Positions 14,703-22,560 of a stretch of 22,560 nt of DNA are shown here, one piece after another; position 1 is the first letter of the stretch, and every line of letters starts with the position of its first letter. The position numbers and the translations under genes were made by a program. The notes beneath the pieces are model-generated. The model did not search any database, was not told where the DNA came from, and worked only from the letters and a program-made list of their open reading frames with translations. This DNA comes from an uncultured Lachnospiraceae bacterium (lineage in GTDB: Bacteria; Bacillota; Clostridia; Lachnospirales; Lachnospiraceae): NCBI GenBank assembly GCA_910577445.1, contig CAJTMZ010000043.1, positions 6,607 through 29,166 on the forward strand, read 5' to 3'.

Positions 14703-14753
14703 AAAAAAGGGTATGCATACGGCATGGAATCGGATTTCGAAAAGGAGAAGCAT

Positions 14754-15026
14754 GTGAAATATAACCGGAGCGTTTATCAGGCGCTTACAATGATAGGGCA
14801 ATTTGGAATTAACATGTTGGTTCCTGTCCTTTTTTGTTCCTTTCTGGGAATGTTTCTGGATAAAAAGCTGGGAACGGATTTTATGGTGATTCTGCTTTTT
14901 TTTGTGGGAGCGGTGTCCGGCGGCTATAATGTGTACCGGTTTTCCAGGCGGGTATTTGCAAAGGAGAGCGAGCAGTCCGCTTATCTTCATAAGGGCAGGA
15001 AAGCAAAGGAGACAAATGAAAAGTAA
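14754..15026 (+). CDS. atpZ: AtpZ/AtpI-family small membrane protein of the ATP synthase operon
   Basis: A 90-residue membrane protein with two transmembrane helices: INMLVPVLFCSFLGMFLDKKLGTDF and the next, VILLFFVGAVSGGYNVYRF. This is the AtpZ pattern (helix ending G-x-x-LD-x-x-x-G, then a helix with G-x-x-x-G). AtpZ and AtpI aid F0 assembly and have been linked to Mg/Ca transport for the synthase. The frame is open from 14613, but that ATG lies upstream of the promoter. GTG 14754 has AAAGGAG six bases upstream; ATG 14724 is possible, but its ribosome site is poor. The gene overlaps the next one by 11 bases. Confidence 0.8.
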   Translation: MKYNRSVYQALTMIGQFGINMLVPVLFCSFLGMFLDKKLGTDFMVILLFFVGAVSGGYNVYRFSRRVFAKESEQSAYLHKGRKAKETNEK

Positions 15027-15462
15027 GATAACCGGAATCAACAGAACCCTGTTTGAACTGGAAACGGGGATTTTGATATTTGGAATTATATGTCAGCCTT
15101 TTATGCTTCTGCCAAAGGACAAAGCAGGCTGCAGCGCGGGACTCTGGCTGGGAATCCTGCTTGCGGCGGCGAGCGCTTTTCATATGTGGCGGTCCCTTGA
15201 CAGGGCCCTTGATTTGGAGGAAAATCAGGCGGTCAAAACCATGGGCCTTAATAATGTGTTCAGATACTGTTTTATTGTGACGGCATTCGCACTGATTGCC
15301 ATAAGCGGAATCGGGAATCCGCTTTCCGCGTTTCTGGGGATAATGAGCCTTAAGGCTTCGGCCTATATGCATTTTATCACCCGGAAAATCAGCGCAAGAA
15401 TATATGGGGAGGAGATTCTTCCCCCGCTGGTAGAAGAACCTGCAAATGGGCAGGATAGATAA
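15016..15462 (+). CDS. atpI: ATP synthase subunit I-like membrane protein (AtpI)
   Basis: A 148-residue protein with about four transmembrane segments (residues ~15-32, 42-60, 77-97, 101-120), matching the ATP synthase I family (PF03899-type), although sequence identity in this family is low. It sits between atpZ and atpB, the usual place for atpI in Clostridia, and AtpI is a chaperone for c-ring assembly. ATG 15016 has AAAGGAG four bases upstream and lies inside the end of atpZ (11-base overlap), suggesting coupled translation. The longer frame to 14902 lies wholly inside atpZ and is rejected. Confidence 0.75.
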   Translation: MKSKITGINRTLFELETGILIFGIICQPFMLLPKDKAGCSAGLWLGILLAAASAFHMWRSLDRALDLEENQAVKTMGLNNVFRYCFIVTAFALIAISGIGNPLSAFLGIMSLKASAYMHFITRKISARIYGEEILPPLVEEPANGQDR

Positions 15463-15474
15463 GGAGGTGAGGAT

Positions 15475-16197
15475 ATGGGAGAAGGAATTTTGTTATCCGA
15501 ATCTAACAGCGTGGATTTTATGATTCACGGCGTCTTTTCCTATGAGTTGTTCGGGCAGACGGTTTGGATAACAACAACACATGTGTGCGTTCTGATTGTC
15601 TTTCTGGTTATCATTGGCTTTTGCATAGCGGCAAACAGAGCCGTCAAACATGCCACGGAGGTTCCCGGCGCGTTCCAGAACGTGGTGGAACTGATTGTGG
15701 AGATGCTTGACGGGATGATAAGCGGCGTTATGGGAGGCCAGGCGGCCAGGTTCCGCAATTATATCGGAACGATATTTATATTTATTCTGTTCAGCAACAT
15801 CTGCGGTCTTTTAGGGCTCCGTCCGCCGACAGCGGATTACGGCGTGACTTTCGCACTGGGTATTATCACGTTTACGCTGATTCACTTCAATAAATTTAAA
15901 TATCAGAAAGTATCGGGCGTACTTAAGGGTCTGTGCGAACCGTGGCCAATCTGGGCGCCAATCAACATCATAAGCGATTTGGCGGTTCCGGTTTCATTAT
16001 CGCTTCGTCTGTTTGCCAATATCTTGTCGGGAACGGCGATTATGGCCCTGATTTACGCACTGCTCAGCAAGGTGGCGATTATCTGGCCGGCTGCGCTTCA
16101 TGTGTATTTTGACCTGTTTTCAGGCGCGATTCAGACCTATGTATTCTGTATGCTGACGATGACATACATCACAGACGCATGCAGCACGGGTGATTGA
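15475..16197 (+). CDS. atpB: ATP synthase F0 subunit a
   Basis: A 240-residue membrane subunit that forms the two ion half-channels against the c-ring. The essential arginine is R178 in SLRLFANILSG. The C-terminal helix has GAIQTYVF (Q220), corresponding to the conserved GAIQ.YVF of the family. Five hydrophobic helices are visible. Start ATG follows AGGAGGTGAGGAT. It is twelve bases after atpI and 41 before atpE. Confidence 0.97.
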   Translation: MGEGILLSESNSVDFMIHGVFSYELFGQTVWITTTHVCVLIVFLVIIGFCIAANRAVKHATEVPGAFQNVVELIVEMLDGMISGVMGGQAARFRNYIGTIFIFILFSNICGLLGLRPPTADYGVTFALGIITFTLIHFNKFKYQKVSGVLKGLCEPWPIWAPINIISDLAVPVSLSLRLFANILSGTAIMALIYALLSKVAIIWPAALHVYFDLFSGAIQTYVFCMLTMTYITDACSTGD

Positions 16198-16237
16198 TAA
16201 CAATTTAATAATTTAAAATATCAAGGAGGAAACAAAA

Positions 16238-16501
16238 ATGGATTTCAATGGTAATTTTATTTTAGGTTGCTCAGCAATTGGTGCAGGTCTTGCAGTTATT
16301 GCAGGTATCGGACCCGGTGTAGGCCAGGGTATTGCGGCAGGACACGCGGCAGCGGCAGTGGGAAGAAATCCCGGTGCAAAATCTGACATTACTTCCACCA
16401 TGTTGCTTGGACAGGCGGTAGCGGAGACAACCGGTCTTTACGGTTTGCTCGTGGCAATTCTTCTTCTGTTCGTAAGACCTCTTATGGGAGCTGCTCAATA
16501 A
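16238..16501 (+). CDS. atpE: ATP synthase F0 subunit c with sodium-type binding residues
   Basis: An 87-residue hairpin of two transmembrane helices that oligomerises as the rotor ring. The ion-binding glutamate is E63 in GQAVAETTGLY. Q30 in GPGVGQG, V61, T65 and Y68 match the sodium-coordinating positions Q32, V63, T67, Y70 of the Ilyobacter/Propionigenium c subunit with a constant offset of two; S66 is replaced by Thr (T64). The set points to Na+ coupling rather than H+. The conserved polar loop is GRNPGAKSDI. The ribosome site AAGGAGGAAACAAAA is strong, as expected for a subunit needed in many copies. Confidence 0.97.
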   Translation: MDFNGNFILGCSAIGAGLAVIAGIGPGVGQGIAAGHAAAAVGRNPGAKSDITSTMLLGQAVAETTGLYGLLVAILLLFVRPLMGAAQ

Positions 16502-16543
16502 AACGGGAGGCAGCGCTATATTTCGAGGAAAGGAGGTTTACGA

Positions 16544-17062
16544 ATGGAACCCAGAATATTTGACCTTGACCTGCAACTGCTCGCGGACGCAACTTTAATG
16601 ATTATTGCGGTCTTTGTGCTGTTTTTGGCGGCGTCTTACTTTTTGTTCAATCCCGTGAGGGAAATGCTGGCGAAGAGACAGGCGAAAATCAAAAACGAAC
16701 TTGACAGTGCGGCTAAGGATAAAGAGGACGCTTCCGGTCTTAAAAAGCAGTATGAAGAAAAACTGAAAAATATTGACAAAGAAGCGGAAGAGATTTTGAG
16801 CGATGCCAGAAAGCGCGCTCTGGAAAGCGAAAGCAAGATTGTGGCGCAGGCAAAGGAAGAAGCGGCCAGAATCATCGACAGAGCAAAGGTGGAAGCGGAG
16901 CTGGAGAAGCAGAAAGCCGCGGACGATGTGAAGCGCGAAATGGTAGTGCTTGCATCCATAATGGCCGGTAAGGTGGTAAAGGCATCTATTGATACAACCG
17001 TACAGGAAAGCCTGATAAATGAAACGTTAAAGGAAATAGGTGAGAGCACATGGCAAAGCTAG
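16544..17062 (+). CDS. atpF: ATP synthase F0 subunit b
   Basis: A 172-residue stator subunit: one N-terminal membrane helix (about 14-36, LMIIAVFVLFLAASYFLF), then a long charged helix rich in Lys/Glu/Ala that dimerises and reaches delta at the top of F1. The start has AAAGGAGG nine bases upstream. The 3' end overlaps atpH by 13 bases, which would couple b and delta translation. Length is normal for the family. Confidence 0.95.
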   Translation: MEPRIFDLDLQLLADATLMIIAVFVLFLAASYFLFNPVREMLAKRQAKIKNELDSAAKDKEDASGLKKQYEEKLKNIDKEAEEILSDARKRALESESKIVAQAKEEAARIIDRAKVEAELEKQKAADDVKREMVVLASIMAGKVVKASIDTTVQESLINETLKEIGESTWQS

Positions 17063-17598
17063 TTGGAGCGACGTATGGAGAAGCTTTATTCGAGCTGGCC
17101 GTGGACGAGGGGAAGGAAAACGAGCTTTTGGACGAAGTCTGCGCTCTGAAGGAACTGCTTTCCGAAAATCCTGATTTCGGAAGTCTGATGAACCACCCCA
17201 AGGTTTTGAAGGAAGAAAAGCTGAAGGTTTTAGAGAATGTCTTTGACGGACGGCTCTCTAAGGAGCTGCTTGGCTTCCTCCATTTGATTGTAAGCAAAGA
17301 CAGATACGGGGAAATTGACTCCATACTGGATTTCTTTATCAGCGAAGTAAAGCGGGTTAAGGGAATCGGAATTGCTTATGTGACCACGGCAATGGATTTG
17401 AATGAAGCGAAGAAGACGGAGATAGAACAGAAGCTGCTCTCCACCACATCTTTTACGAAGATGGAAATGCATTATCAGGTGGATGAAGACCTGATTGGCG
17501 GCATGGTCATCAGGATTGGTGACCGGGTAGTGGACAGCAGTATCAAAAACAGGCTGTCGGGGCTCTCGCGGGAGCTGCTGAAAGTGCAGCTGCAGTAG
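17050..17598 (+). CDS. atpH: ATP synthase F1 subunit delta
   Basis: A 182-residue OSCP/delta protein that joins the b stalk to the F1 head. The N-terminal helical part has TYGEALFELAVDEGKE and SLMNHPKVLKEEKLKVL; the C-terminal domain carries the family signature DLIGGMVIRIGDRVVDSSIKNRL. The start is inside the atpF coding end, with AGGTGAG upstream. A 61-base gap separates it from atpA. Confidence 0.95.
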   Translation: MAKLVGATYGEALFELAVDEGKENELLDEVCALKELLSENPDFGSLMNHPKVLKEEKLKVLENVFDGRLSKELLGFLHLIVSKDRYGEIDSILDFFISEVKRVKGIGIAYVTTAMDLNEAKKTEIEQKLLSTTSFTKMEMHYQVDEDLIGGMVIRIGDRVVDSSIKNRLSGLSRELLKVQLQ

Positions 17599-17659
17599 AT
17601 GAAGGCCGGCATATCCTGCCAGCTTTCGCAGTAACTAAAAAGAAAGGTGCGTAAGAACC

Positions 17660-19168
17660 ATGAATTTAAGACCGGAAGAAATCAGTTCTGTTATTAAAGA
17701 GCAGATTAAACGATATGCTTCAGAACTTGAAGTTTCAGACGTCGGTACCGTAATTCAGGTTGCCGACGGTATAGCCCGTGTACATGGTCTGGAAAACGCA
17801 ATGCAGGGAGAACTTCTGGAGTTCCCCGGGGAAGTATACGGAATGGTACTGAACCTGGAAGAGGATAACGTAGGCGCGGTACTCCTCGGAAGCCAGAAAA
17901 ATATCAACGAGGGCGATACGGTAAAAACTACCGGACGCGTGGTTGAGGTTCCTGTAGGCGATGCCATGTTGGGGCGTGTAGTAAACGCTTTGGGCCAGCC
18001 CATTGACGGCAAGGGGCCTATACAGACAGATAAGTATCGTAAGATTGAAAGGGTGGCTTCTGGCGTTATCACCAGAAAATCAGTTGACACTCCCTTACAG
18101 ACAGGTATTAAGGCAATCGACTCCATGATACCTATCGGAAGAGGACAGCGTGAGCTGATTATCGGCGACAGACAGACCGGAAAAACAGCGATTGCTGTGG
18201 ATACCATCATTAACCAGAAAGGACAGGGCGTTAACTGTATTTATGTTGCTATTGGACAGAAAGCGTCCACGGTAGCGTCCATTGTTACCACATTGGAAGA
18301 ATACGGCGCAATGGCCTACACTACTGTAGTGGCTGCGACGGCCAGCGAGCTGGCTCCCCTGCAGTATATCGCCCCTTATGCAGGATGCGCAATCGGGGAA
18401 GAATGGATGGAAAACGGCGGCGACGTGCTTGTTATTTATGACGACTTAAGTAAACACGCGACGGCATACCGTACGCTTTCCCTGCTGCTCAAACGTCCCC
18501 CCGGCCGTGAGGCTTATCCCGGCGACGTATTCTATCTGCACTCAAGACTTCTTGAGCGTGCGGCGAGAATGAGCGACGAGTACGGCGGAGGTTCCCTCAC
18601 CGCGCTTCCTATTATTGAAACCCAGGCGGGCGACGTGTCTGCCTACATTCCTACCAACGTAATTTCCATCACGGACGGTCAGATTTACTTGGAGACTGAA
18701 ATGTTCAATTCCGGTTTCCGTCCTGCCGTAAACGCAGGTTTGTCCGTATCCCGTGTAGGCGGGGCCGCGCAGATTAAGGCTATGAAAAAGATTTCCGCCC
18801 CCATTCGTACGGAGCTTGCACAGTACAGAGAGCTTGCCGCTTTCTCACAGTTCGGCTCGGAGCTGGACGCGGATACCAAGGAAAAGCTGGCTCAGGGTGA
18901 AAGAATCAAGGAAGTGTTGAAGCAGCCTCAGTATAAGCCCATGCCGGTACAGTATCAGGTTATCATTATTTATGTGGCAACCAACAAGTATCTCCTTGAC
19001 GTGCCCACAGAGGATATCACAAGGTTTGAAGCGGAATTTTTTGAATTCCTGGATACCAAATATCCTGAGGTTCCCGGCTCGATTGCAAAAACCAAAGTTC
19101 TTTCCGAGGAGATGGAAAACACTCTGAAGAAAGCTATAGATGAGTTCAAAGCAGCGTTTTTGAAATAA
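17660..19168 (+). CDS. atpA: ATP synthase F1 subunit alpha
   Basis: A 502-residue regulatory nucleotide-binding subunit of the F1 hexamer. The Walker A motif is GDRQTGKT (169-176). The arginine finger that contacts the beta active site is R365 in LSVSRVGGAAQ. The signature PAVNAGLSVS is intact and the length is normal. AAAGGTGCG lies about ten bases before the start. No lesion or unusual insertion is visible. Confidence 0.98.
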   Translation: MNLRPEEISSVIKEQIKRYASELEVSDVGTVIQVADGIARVHGLENAMQGELLEFPGEVYGMVLNLEEDNVGAVLLGSQKNINEGDTVKTTGRVVEVPVGDAMLGRVVNALGQPIDGKGPIQTDKYRKIERVASGVITRKSVDTPLQTGIKAIDSMIPIGRGQRELIIGDRQTGKTAIAVDTIINQKGQGVNCIYVAIGQKASTVASIVTTLEEYGAMAYTTVVAATASELAPLQYIAPYAGCAIGEEWMENGGDVLVIYDDLSKHATAYRTLSLLLKRPPGREAYPGDVFYLHSRLLERAARMSDEYGGGSLTALPIIETQAGDVSAYIPTNVISITDGQIYLETEMFNSGFRPAVNAGLSVSRVGGAAQIKAMKKISAPIRTELAQYRELAAFSQFGSELDADTKEKLAQGERIKEVLKQPQYKPMPVQYQVIIIYVATNKYLLDVPTEDITRFEAEFFEFLDTKYPEVPGSIAKTKVLSEEMENTLKKAIDEFKAAFLK

Positions 19169-19234
19169 GATAAGGCGATGCTGTGAAAAATGAATTTTCA
19201 CAGGTGATTTTAAGAGAAAGGCATGGTTATTGAT

Positions 19235-20113
19235 ATGGCTTCAATGCGAGACATAAAAAGGCGTAGGGGCAGTATTCAGAGTACCCAGCAGATTACCAAG
19301 GCCATGAAGCTTGTTTCCACTGTTAAGCTGCAGAGAGCAAAGAGCAACGCGGAAAAGTCCAAGAATTATTTTCACTGCATGTATGAGACGGTTAATTCCA
19401 TCTTAAAAAAGACGGAGAATCTGGAGCATAAGTATCTCAAATCCGGAGAAACCGGTAAAAAAGCCGTGATTGTAATCACATCCAACAGAGGACTGGCGGG
19501 AGGCTATAACTCCAACGTGGTTAAGCTGATTACCAGAGGAGAACTGGCGGATGAGGACCTGGCGATTTATGCAATAGGTAGAAAGGGCTGCGAGGCATTG
19601 CAGAGACGCTATGAAATCAGGGCTGACTACTCGAACGTGATTGACGAGCCGGCCTATGTGGATGCAATGGCAATCTGCAAAGAGGTTCTTGAAGGCTTCT
19701 CAAGAGGAGAAATCAGCGAGATTTATCTGGCTTACACTGCCTTTAAAAACACGGTTTCCCATATACCGACCCTGTTAAAGCTCCTTCCCGTTGAGGTAAA
19801 CGGGGGAGAAGCGTTAAAAGGCGGAGAGGGCGCGGAGGATACGGGCGCAGGAAAAGCGCTTATGAACTTTGAACCCGAGGACGAGGAAGCCTTAAATCTG
19901 CTCATACCCAAGTATATAACAAGTCTGATTTACGGGGGTATGATTGAGGCGGTAGCAAGTGAAAACGGGGCCAGAATGCAGGCCATGGATTCGGCTACCA
20001 GCAATGCGGAGGAAATGATAGATAACCTGACGCTGCTATACAACAGGGCTCGTCAGGGTTCCATTACGCAGGAATTGACAGAAATTATTGCCGGCGCGAA
20101 CGCAATTTCGTAG
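19235..20113 (+). CDS. atpG: ATP synthase F1 subunit gamma
   Basis: The central shaft of F1. The N-terminal helix MASMRDIKRRRGSIQSTQQITKAM and the C-terminal helix NLTLLYNRARQGSITQELTEI form the family coiled coil; VITSNRGLAGGYN is the central signature. The frame begins at ATG 19223, but that codon is only one base after the AAAGG ribosome site. ATG 19235 (MASMRDIK) is the family-typical start, giving 292 residues, though its 13-base spacing is long. A Gly/Glu-rich acidic insert near residues 190-210 (GGEALKGGEGAEDTGAG) is longer than in many homologues. Confidence 0.95.
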   Translation: MASMRDIKRRRGSIQSTQQITKAMKLVSTVKLQRAKSNAEKSKNYFHCMYETVNSILKKTENLEHKYLKSGETGKKAVIVITSNRGLAGGYNSNVVKLITRGELADEDLAIYAIGRKGCEALQRRYEIRADYSNVIDEPAYVDAMAICKEVLEGFSRGEISEIYLAYTAFKNTVSHIPTLLKLLPVEVNGGEALKGGEGAEDTGAGKALMNFEPEDEEALNLLIPKYITSLIYGGMIEAVASENGARMQAMDSATSNAEEMIDNLTLLYNRARQGSITQELTEIIAGANAIS

Positions 20114-20138
20114 GAAGCGCCGCAGGAATGGAGGAAAA

Positions 20139-21548
20139 ATGGCAGATATAAATACGGGCAGGGAAACCTGCTCGGGAAAAATTACACAGATTATCAGTGC
20201 CGTTCTGGACATTAAGTTCACTGGCGGCAGACTGCCGGAAATCAACGAAGCCATCAAGATTCCTTTAAAAGACGGGGGAGAGCTTGTGGTTGAGGTAGCG
20301 CAGCATCTGGGTGATGATACGGTCAGATGTATTGCCATGGGTTCTACCGACGGTCTGGTAAGAGGAATGGAAGCAATAGCGACAGGCGCGCCAATCAGTG
20401 TTCCTGTCGGCGAAAATACACTGGGCCGTATGTTCAACGTTCTGGGAAATCCCATTGACAACAAGCCTGCTCCGGAAGGCGTAACCTTTGAGCCGATTCA
20501 CAGACCGGCCCCTGAATTTGTGGACCAGTCCACACAGCAGGAGCTTCTGGAGACGGGAATCAAGGTAGTAGACCTTCTCTGCCCCTATCAGAAGGGTGGT
20601 AAGATTGGTCTGTTCGGCGGTGCCGGCGTAGGTAAAACGGTACTTATTCAGGAGTTAATCAGAAATATCGCCACAGAGCACGGCGGTTATTCCGTGTTCA
20701 CAGGCGTTGGAGAGAGAACCAGGGAAGGAAACGACCTTTATTATGAAATGAAGGAATCCGGGGTTATCGACAAGACCACCATGGTGTTCGGTCAGATGAA
20801 CGAGCCCCCTGGAGCAAGAATGAGGGTGGGTCTTTCAGGACTTACCATGGCGGAATATTTCCGTGACAAGGGTGGCAAGGACGTGCTGCTTTTCATCGAT
20901 AATATTTTCCGTTTCACACAGGCAGGAAGCGAGGTTTCCGCTCTGCTGGGACGTATGCCTTCCGCGGTAGGTTATCAGCCCACACTGCAGACGGAGATGG
21001 GTGCTTTGCAGGAGCGTATTACTTCCACAAAGAACGGTTCCATCACTTCCGTACAGGCCGTATACGTGCCTGCGGACGACCTCACGGACCCGGCGCCGGC
21101 AACAACCTTCGCCCATCTGGACGCGACAACCGTTTTGTCCCGTTCCATCGTGGAGCTGGGTATTTATCCTGCGGTAGACCCCTTAGAGTCCACCTCCAGA
21201 ATCCTTGACCCCAGAATCCTGGGCGAGGAGCATTATCAGGTAGCCAGAGGCGTGCAGGAAATTCTTCAGAAGTATAAAGAATTACAGGATATCATTGCAA
21301 TTCTCGGTATGGACGAATTGTCAGAGAGCGATAAGCTGGTAGTTTCCCGTGCGAGAAAGGTACAGAGATTCTTATCACAGCCTTTCTTCGTTGCAGGACA
21401 GTTTACCGGACTTCCCGGTAAGTATGTGCCCATTAATGAAACCGTTCGCGGGTTTAAGGAAATTCTGGAAGGTAAGCATGACGATATACCTGAAAGCTAC
21501 TTCTTAAATGCCGGAGGTATTGATGACGTGCTTGCCCGCATGAAATAG
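20139..21548 (+). CDS. atpD: ATP synthase F1 subunit beta
   Basis: The catalytic F1 subunit, 469 residues. Walker A is GGAGVGKT (160-167); catalytic E192 lies in GVGERTREGNDLY; Walker B is VLLFIDNIFRFTQAG; GMDELSESDK is the DELSEED-type lever. The frame is open from 20088, but that part overlaps atpG. ATG 20139 has GGAGG five bases upstream. It is 25 bases after atpG. Confidence 0.98.
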   Translation: MADINTGRETCSGKITQIISAVLDIKFTGGRLPEINEAIKIPLKDGGELVVEVAQHLGDDTVRCIAMGSTDGLVRGMEAIATGAPISVPVGENTLGRMFNVLGNPIDNKPAPEGVTFEPIHRPAPEFVDQSTQQELLETGIKVVDLLCPYQKGGKIGLFGGAGVGKTVLIQELIRNIATEHGGYSVFTGVGERTREGNDLYYEMKESGVIDKTTMVFGQMNEPPGARMRVGLSGLTMAEYFRDKGGKDVLLFIDNIFRFTQAGSEVSALLGRMPSAVGYQPTLQTEMGALQERITSTKNGSITSVQAVYVPADDLTDPAPATTFAHLDATTVLSRSIVELGIYPAVDPLESTSRILDPRILGEEHYQVARGVQEILQKYKELQDIIAILGMDELSESDKLVVSRARKVQRFLSQPFFVAGQFTGLPGKYVPINETVRGFKEILEGKHDDIPESYFLNAGGIDDVLARMK

Positions 21549-21564
21549 TCACGGGAGGAAGCAG

Positions 21565-21969
21565 ATGGCAGATAATAATTTATTTACACTCAGAATCATT
21601 ACTCCCGACCGTGTATTTTATGAGGGAGAGGTTTCCATGGTGGAATTTAACACTACCGAAGGGGAAATCGGCGTTTATAAAAAGCATGTTCCCACCACGG
21701 TGATTGTGAGTCCCGGTATTCTTACGATTACCGAGGACGGCGGGACGAAAGAGGCGGCGCTTCATGCCGGTTTTGCCGAAATCCTCCAGGATGAGGTAGT
21801 GATTCTGGCGGAGATTGTGGAGTGGCCGAGCGAAATTGATTTGGAGCGTGCCGAGGCGGCGAAAGCGCGTGCCGAGGAACGTCTGCGCAGCAAGACGCCG
21901 GAAACGGATATTCTGCGGGCGGAAACGGCTCTGCAGAGGGCCCTTGCCAGAATCCACACCATACATTAA
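21565..21969 (+). CDS. atpC: ATP synthase F1 subunit epsilon
   Basis: A 134-residue subunit that binds gamma and the c-ring and can restrain hydrolysis. The N-terminal beta-barrel has IITPDRVFYEGEV, EGEIGVYKKHVP and HAGFAEI. The C-terminal helical hairpin (about 88-134) has ERAEAAKARAEERL and RAETALQRALARI. The start has GGGAGG seven bases upstream. It ends the operon and is followed by a stem-loop. Confidence 0.96.
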   Translation: MADNNLFTLRIITPDRVFYEGEVSMVEFNTTEGEIGVYKKHVPTTVIVSPGILTITEDGGTKEAALHAGFAEILQDEVVILAEIVEWPSEIDLERAEAAKARAEERLRSKTPETDILRAETALQRALARIHTIH

Positions 21970-21984
21970 TAAGAAACAAATGAT

Positions 21985-22016
21985 AAGAGAGGGGCAGATA
22001 AACGCTGCCTCTCTTT
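21985..22016 (+). terminator. Probable terminator of the ATP synthase operon
   Basis: AAGAGAG...GCAG (21985-21997, two-base GG bulge) pairs with CTGCCTCTCTT (22005-22015) around a short loop. Only TTT follows before AACGTTT, so the tail is weak. Partial read-through into the next gene is possible. Confidence 0.6.
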
Positions 22017-22072
22017 AACGTTTATAAGAAGAAATGCATATGATAGCTGTAAAGAGAAAAGGAAGTGGTCGT

Positions 22073-22462
22073 ATGCAGGAACGAAGAATTTTACCCTTTT
22101 ATATGACATATCCTCTGCCAATGTATTATCAGGAAGAAGACAGCGTCATTAAGGATTTGGAATATTTACAGCAAATGTATCCGGCAGAGGCGAAGCGTTA
22201 TCAGAAGGTGATTACCGGTATTTTAGATACACTGGATTATTCCGACAGTATGATTTATGATGAATATCCCGATAAATGGCAGCTCTATAAACTGTCTATG
22301 GACATTGCGGACAGGATTAAAAGGGAAGACATAAAAAATAATCCGGATGCGGTGTTCCCGGAGGAAAAGTGGAAATGGCTGGGGGATTTGGTGCAGATAC
22401 TGGTTTGTTATGAGATTTACAGGCGGAGGCATAATAGTAGGAGAGGGGTGCTGAGGTTTTAG
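22073..22462 (+). CDS. Conserved-looking small protein of unknown function
   Basis: A 129-residue soluble protein beginning MQERRILPFYMTYPLPMYY. It has an acidic first half (EEDSVIKDLEYLQQMYPAEAKRYQ), DYSDSMIYDEYPDKW near the centre, and a basic end (EIYRRRHNSRRG). No signal peptide, membrane helix or known catalytic motif is seen. I recall similar small proteins in Lachnospiraceae but no known role. The frame extends to ATG 22034 with no good ribosome site; ATG 22073 has AAGGA eight to nine bases upstream. It is about 100 bases after atpC, beyond a weak terminator. Confidence 0.75.
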   Translation: MQERRILPFYMTYPLPMYYQEEDSVIKDLEYLQQMYPAEAKRYQKVITGILDTLDYSDSMIYDEYPDKWQLYKLSMDIADRIKREDIKNNPDAVFPEEKWKWLGDLVQILVCYEIYRRRHNSRRGVLRF

Positions 22463-22560
22463 AGTGGCAGGGGGACGCTCGGGGAGGGTCATATGCCTTC
22501 GTCGGCGCGCTCCCGCTCTATAAAAACGCAGCGGTACCAGGCTCGAAAATACCTCGCCAG
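22463..22560. other. GC-rich 3' edge of the window, possible dispersed repeat
   Basis: These 98 bases run off the window. They are GC-rich and have unusual words (GGGGACGCTCGGGGAGGG; CGTCGGCGCGCTCCCGCTC). Open frames exist on both strands: the + frame from GACGCTCGGGGA and a - frame ending at 22489. None has a ribosome site. Composition differs from the preceding AT-richer gene. I suspect a dispersed repeat from memory of similar tracts in related genomes, but the window cannot show this. Confidence 0.25.

Noticed and set aside
14613..14753. N-terminal extension of the AtpZ frame
   Set aside because: It contains the operon promoter, so it cannot be translated from that transcript; GTG 14754 has a strong ribosome site.
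14902..15015. N-terminal extension of the AtpI-like frame
   Set aside because: It lies inside atpZ; the hydrophobic protein and the ribosome site begin at 15016.
1..22560. CRISPR array, tRNA, rRNA, IS element or prophage
   Set aside because: I saw no regularly spaced direct repeats, tRNA-like cloverleaf, transposase or integrase motifs, or phage structural genes.

Overview
The window looks like chromosomal DNA of a spore-forming, gut-type Clostridia, most likely Lachnospiraceae. The support is moderate GC, strong AGGAGG-type ribosome sites, sigma-A promoters with 17-base spacers, sporulation/cortex-type wall enzymes, an ABC sugar-uptake system beside a GH110-type glycosidase, and an F-type ATP synthase whose c subunit carries sodium-site residues. 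Species cannot be fixed from the sequence alone. There are no rRNA or tRNA genes, IS elements, CRISPR arrays or clear phage genes, and no gene-free stretch exceeds 300 bases.

Layout. (1) 1-3508, + strand: tail of an ABC sugar permease, a lipoprotein solute-binding protein, and a right-handed beta-helix GH110-like alpha-galactosidase without a signal peptide, closed by a strong terminator. This is probably an import-then-cleave system for alpha-galactosyl oligosaccharides. (2) 3535-4248: CwlD-like N-acetylmuramoyl-L-alanine amidase, converging through a bidirectional terminator on (3) 4303-10034, - strand: a three-gene signalling operon. It encodes a stand-alone receiver protein, a hybrid histidine kinase ending in an HPt domain, and a second hybrid histidine kinase whose C-terminus is a complete DegV-like (fatty-acid-binding fold) domain. 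(4) 10227-14055, + strand: LytR-CpsA-Psr protein, Sua5-type tRNA threonylcarbamoyladenosine enzyme, RpiB, and a coiled-coil SleB-type wall hydrolase. A DUF402 gene on the - strand overlaps the end of the last one. (5) 14754-21969, + strand: complete ATP synthase operon atpZ-atpI-atpB-E-F-H-A-G-D-C from a clear sigma-A promoter, followed by a probable terminator. (6) 22073-22462: a small conserved-looking protein of unknown function, then about 100 bases of GC-rich sequence that may be the edge of a dispersed repeat.

The most unusual part is the signalling operon. Its second kinase fuses HisKA-HATPase-receiver to a DegV domain in which the residues that normally hold the fatty-acid carboxylate appear to be replaced. 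The operon encodes no DNA-binding output, so signals probably end in the DegV domain or in a regulator encoded elsewhere. A divergent promoter region separates this operon from the LCP gene and contains a perfect 8-base-arm palindrome over the -35 box of the LCP promoter.
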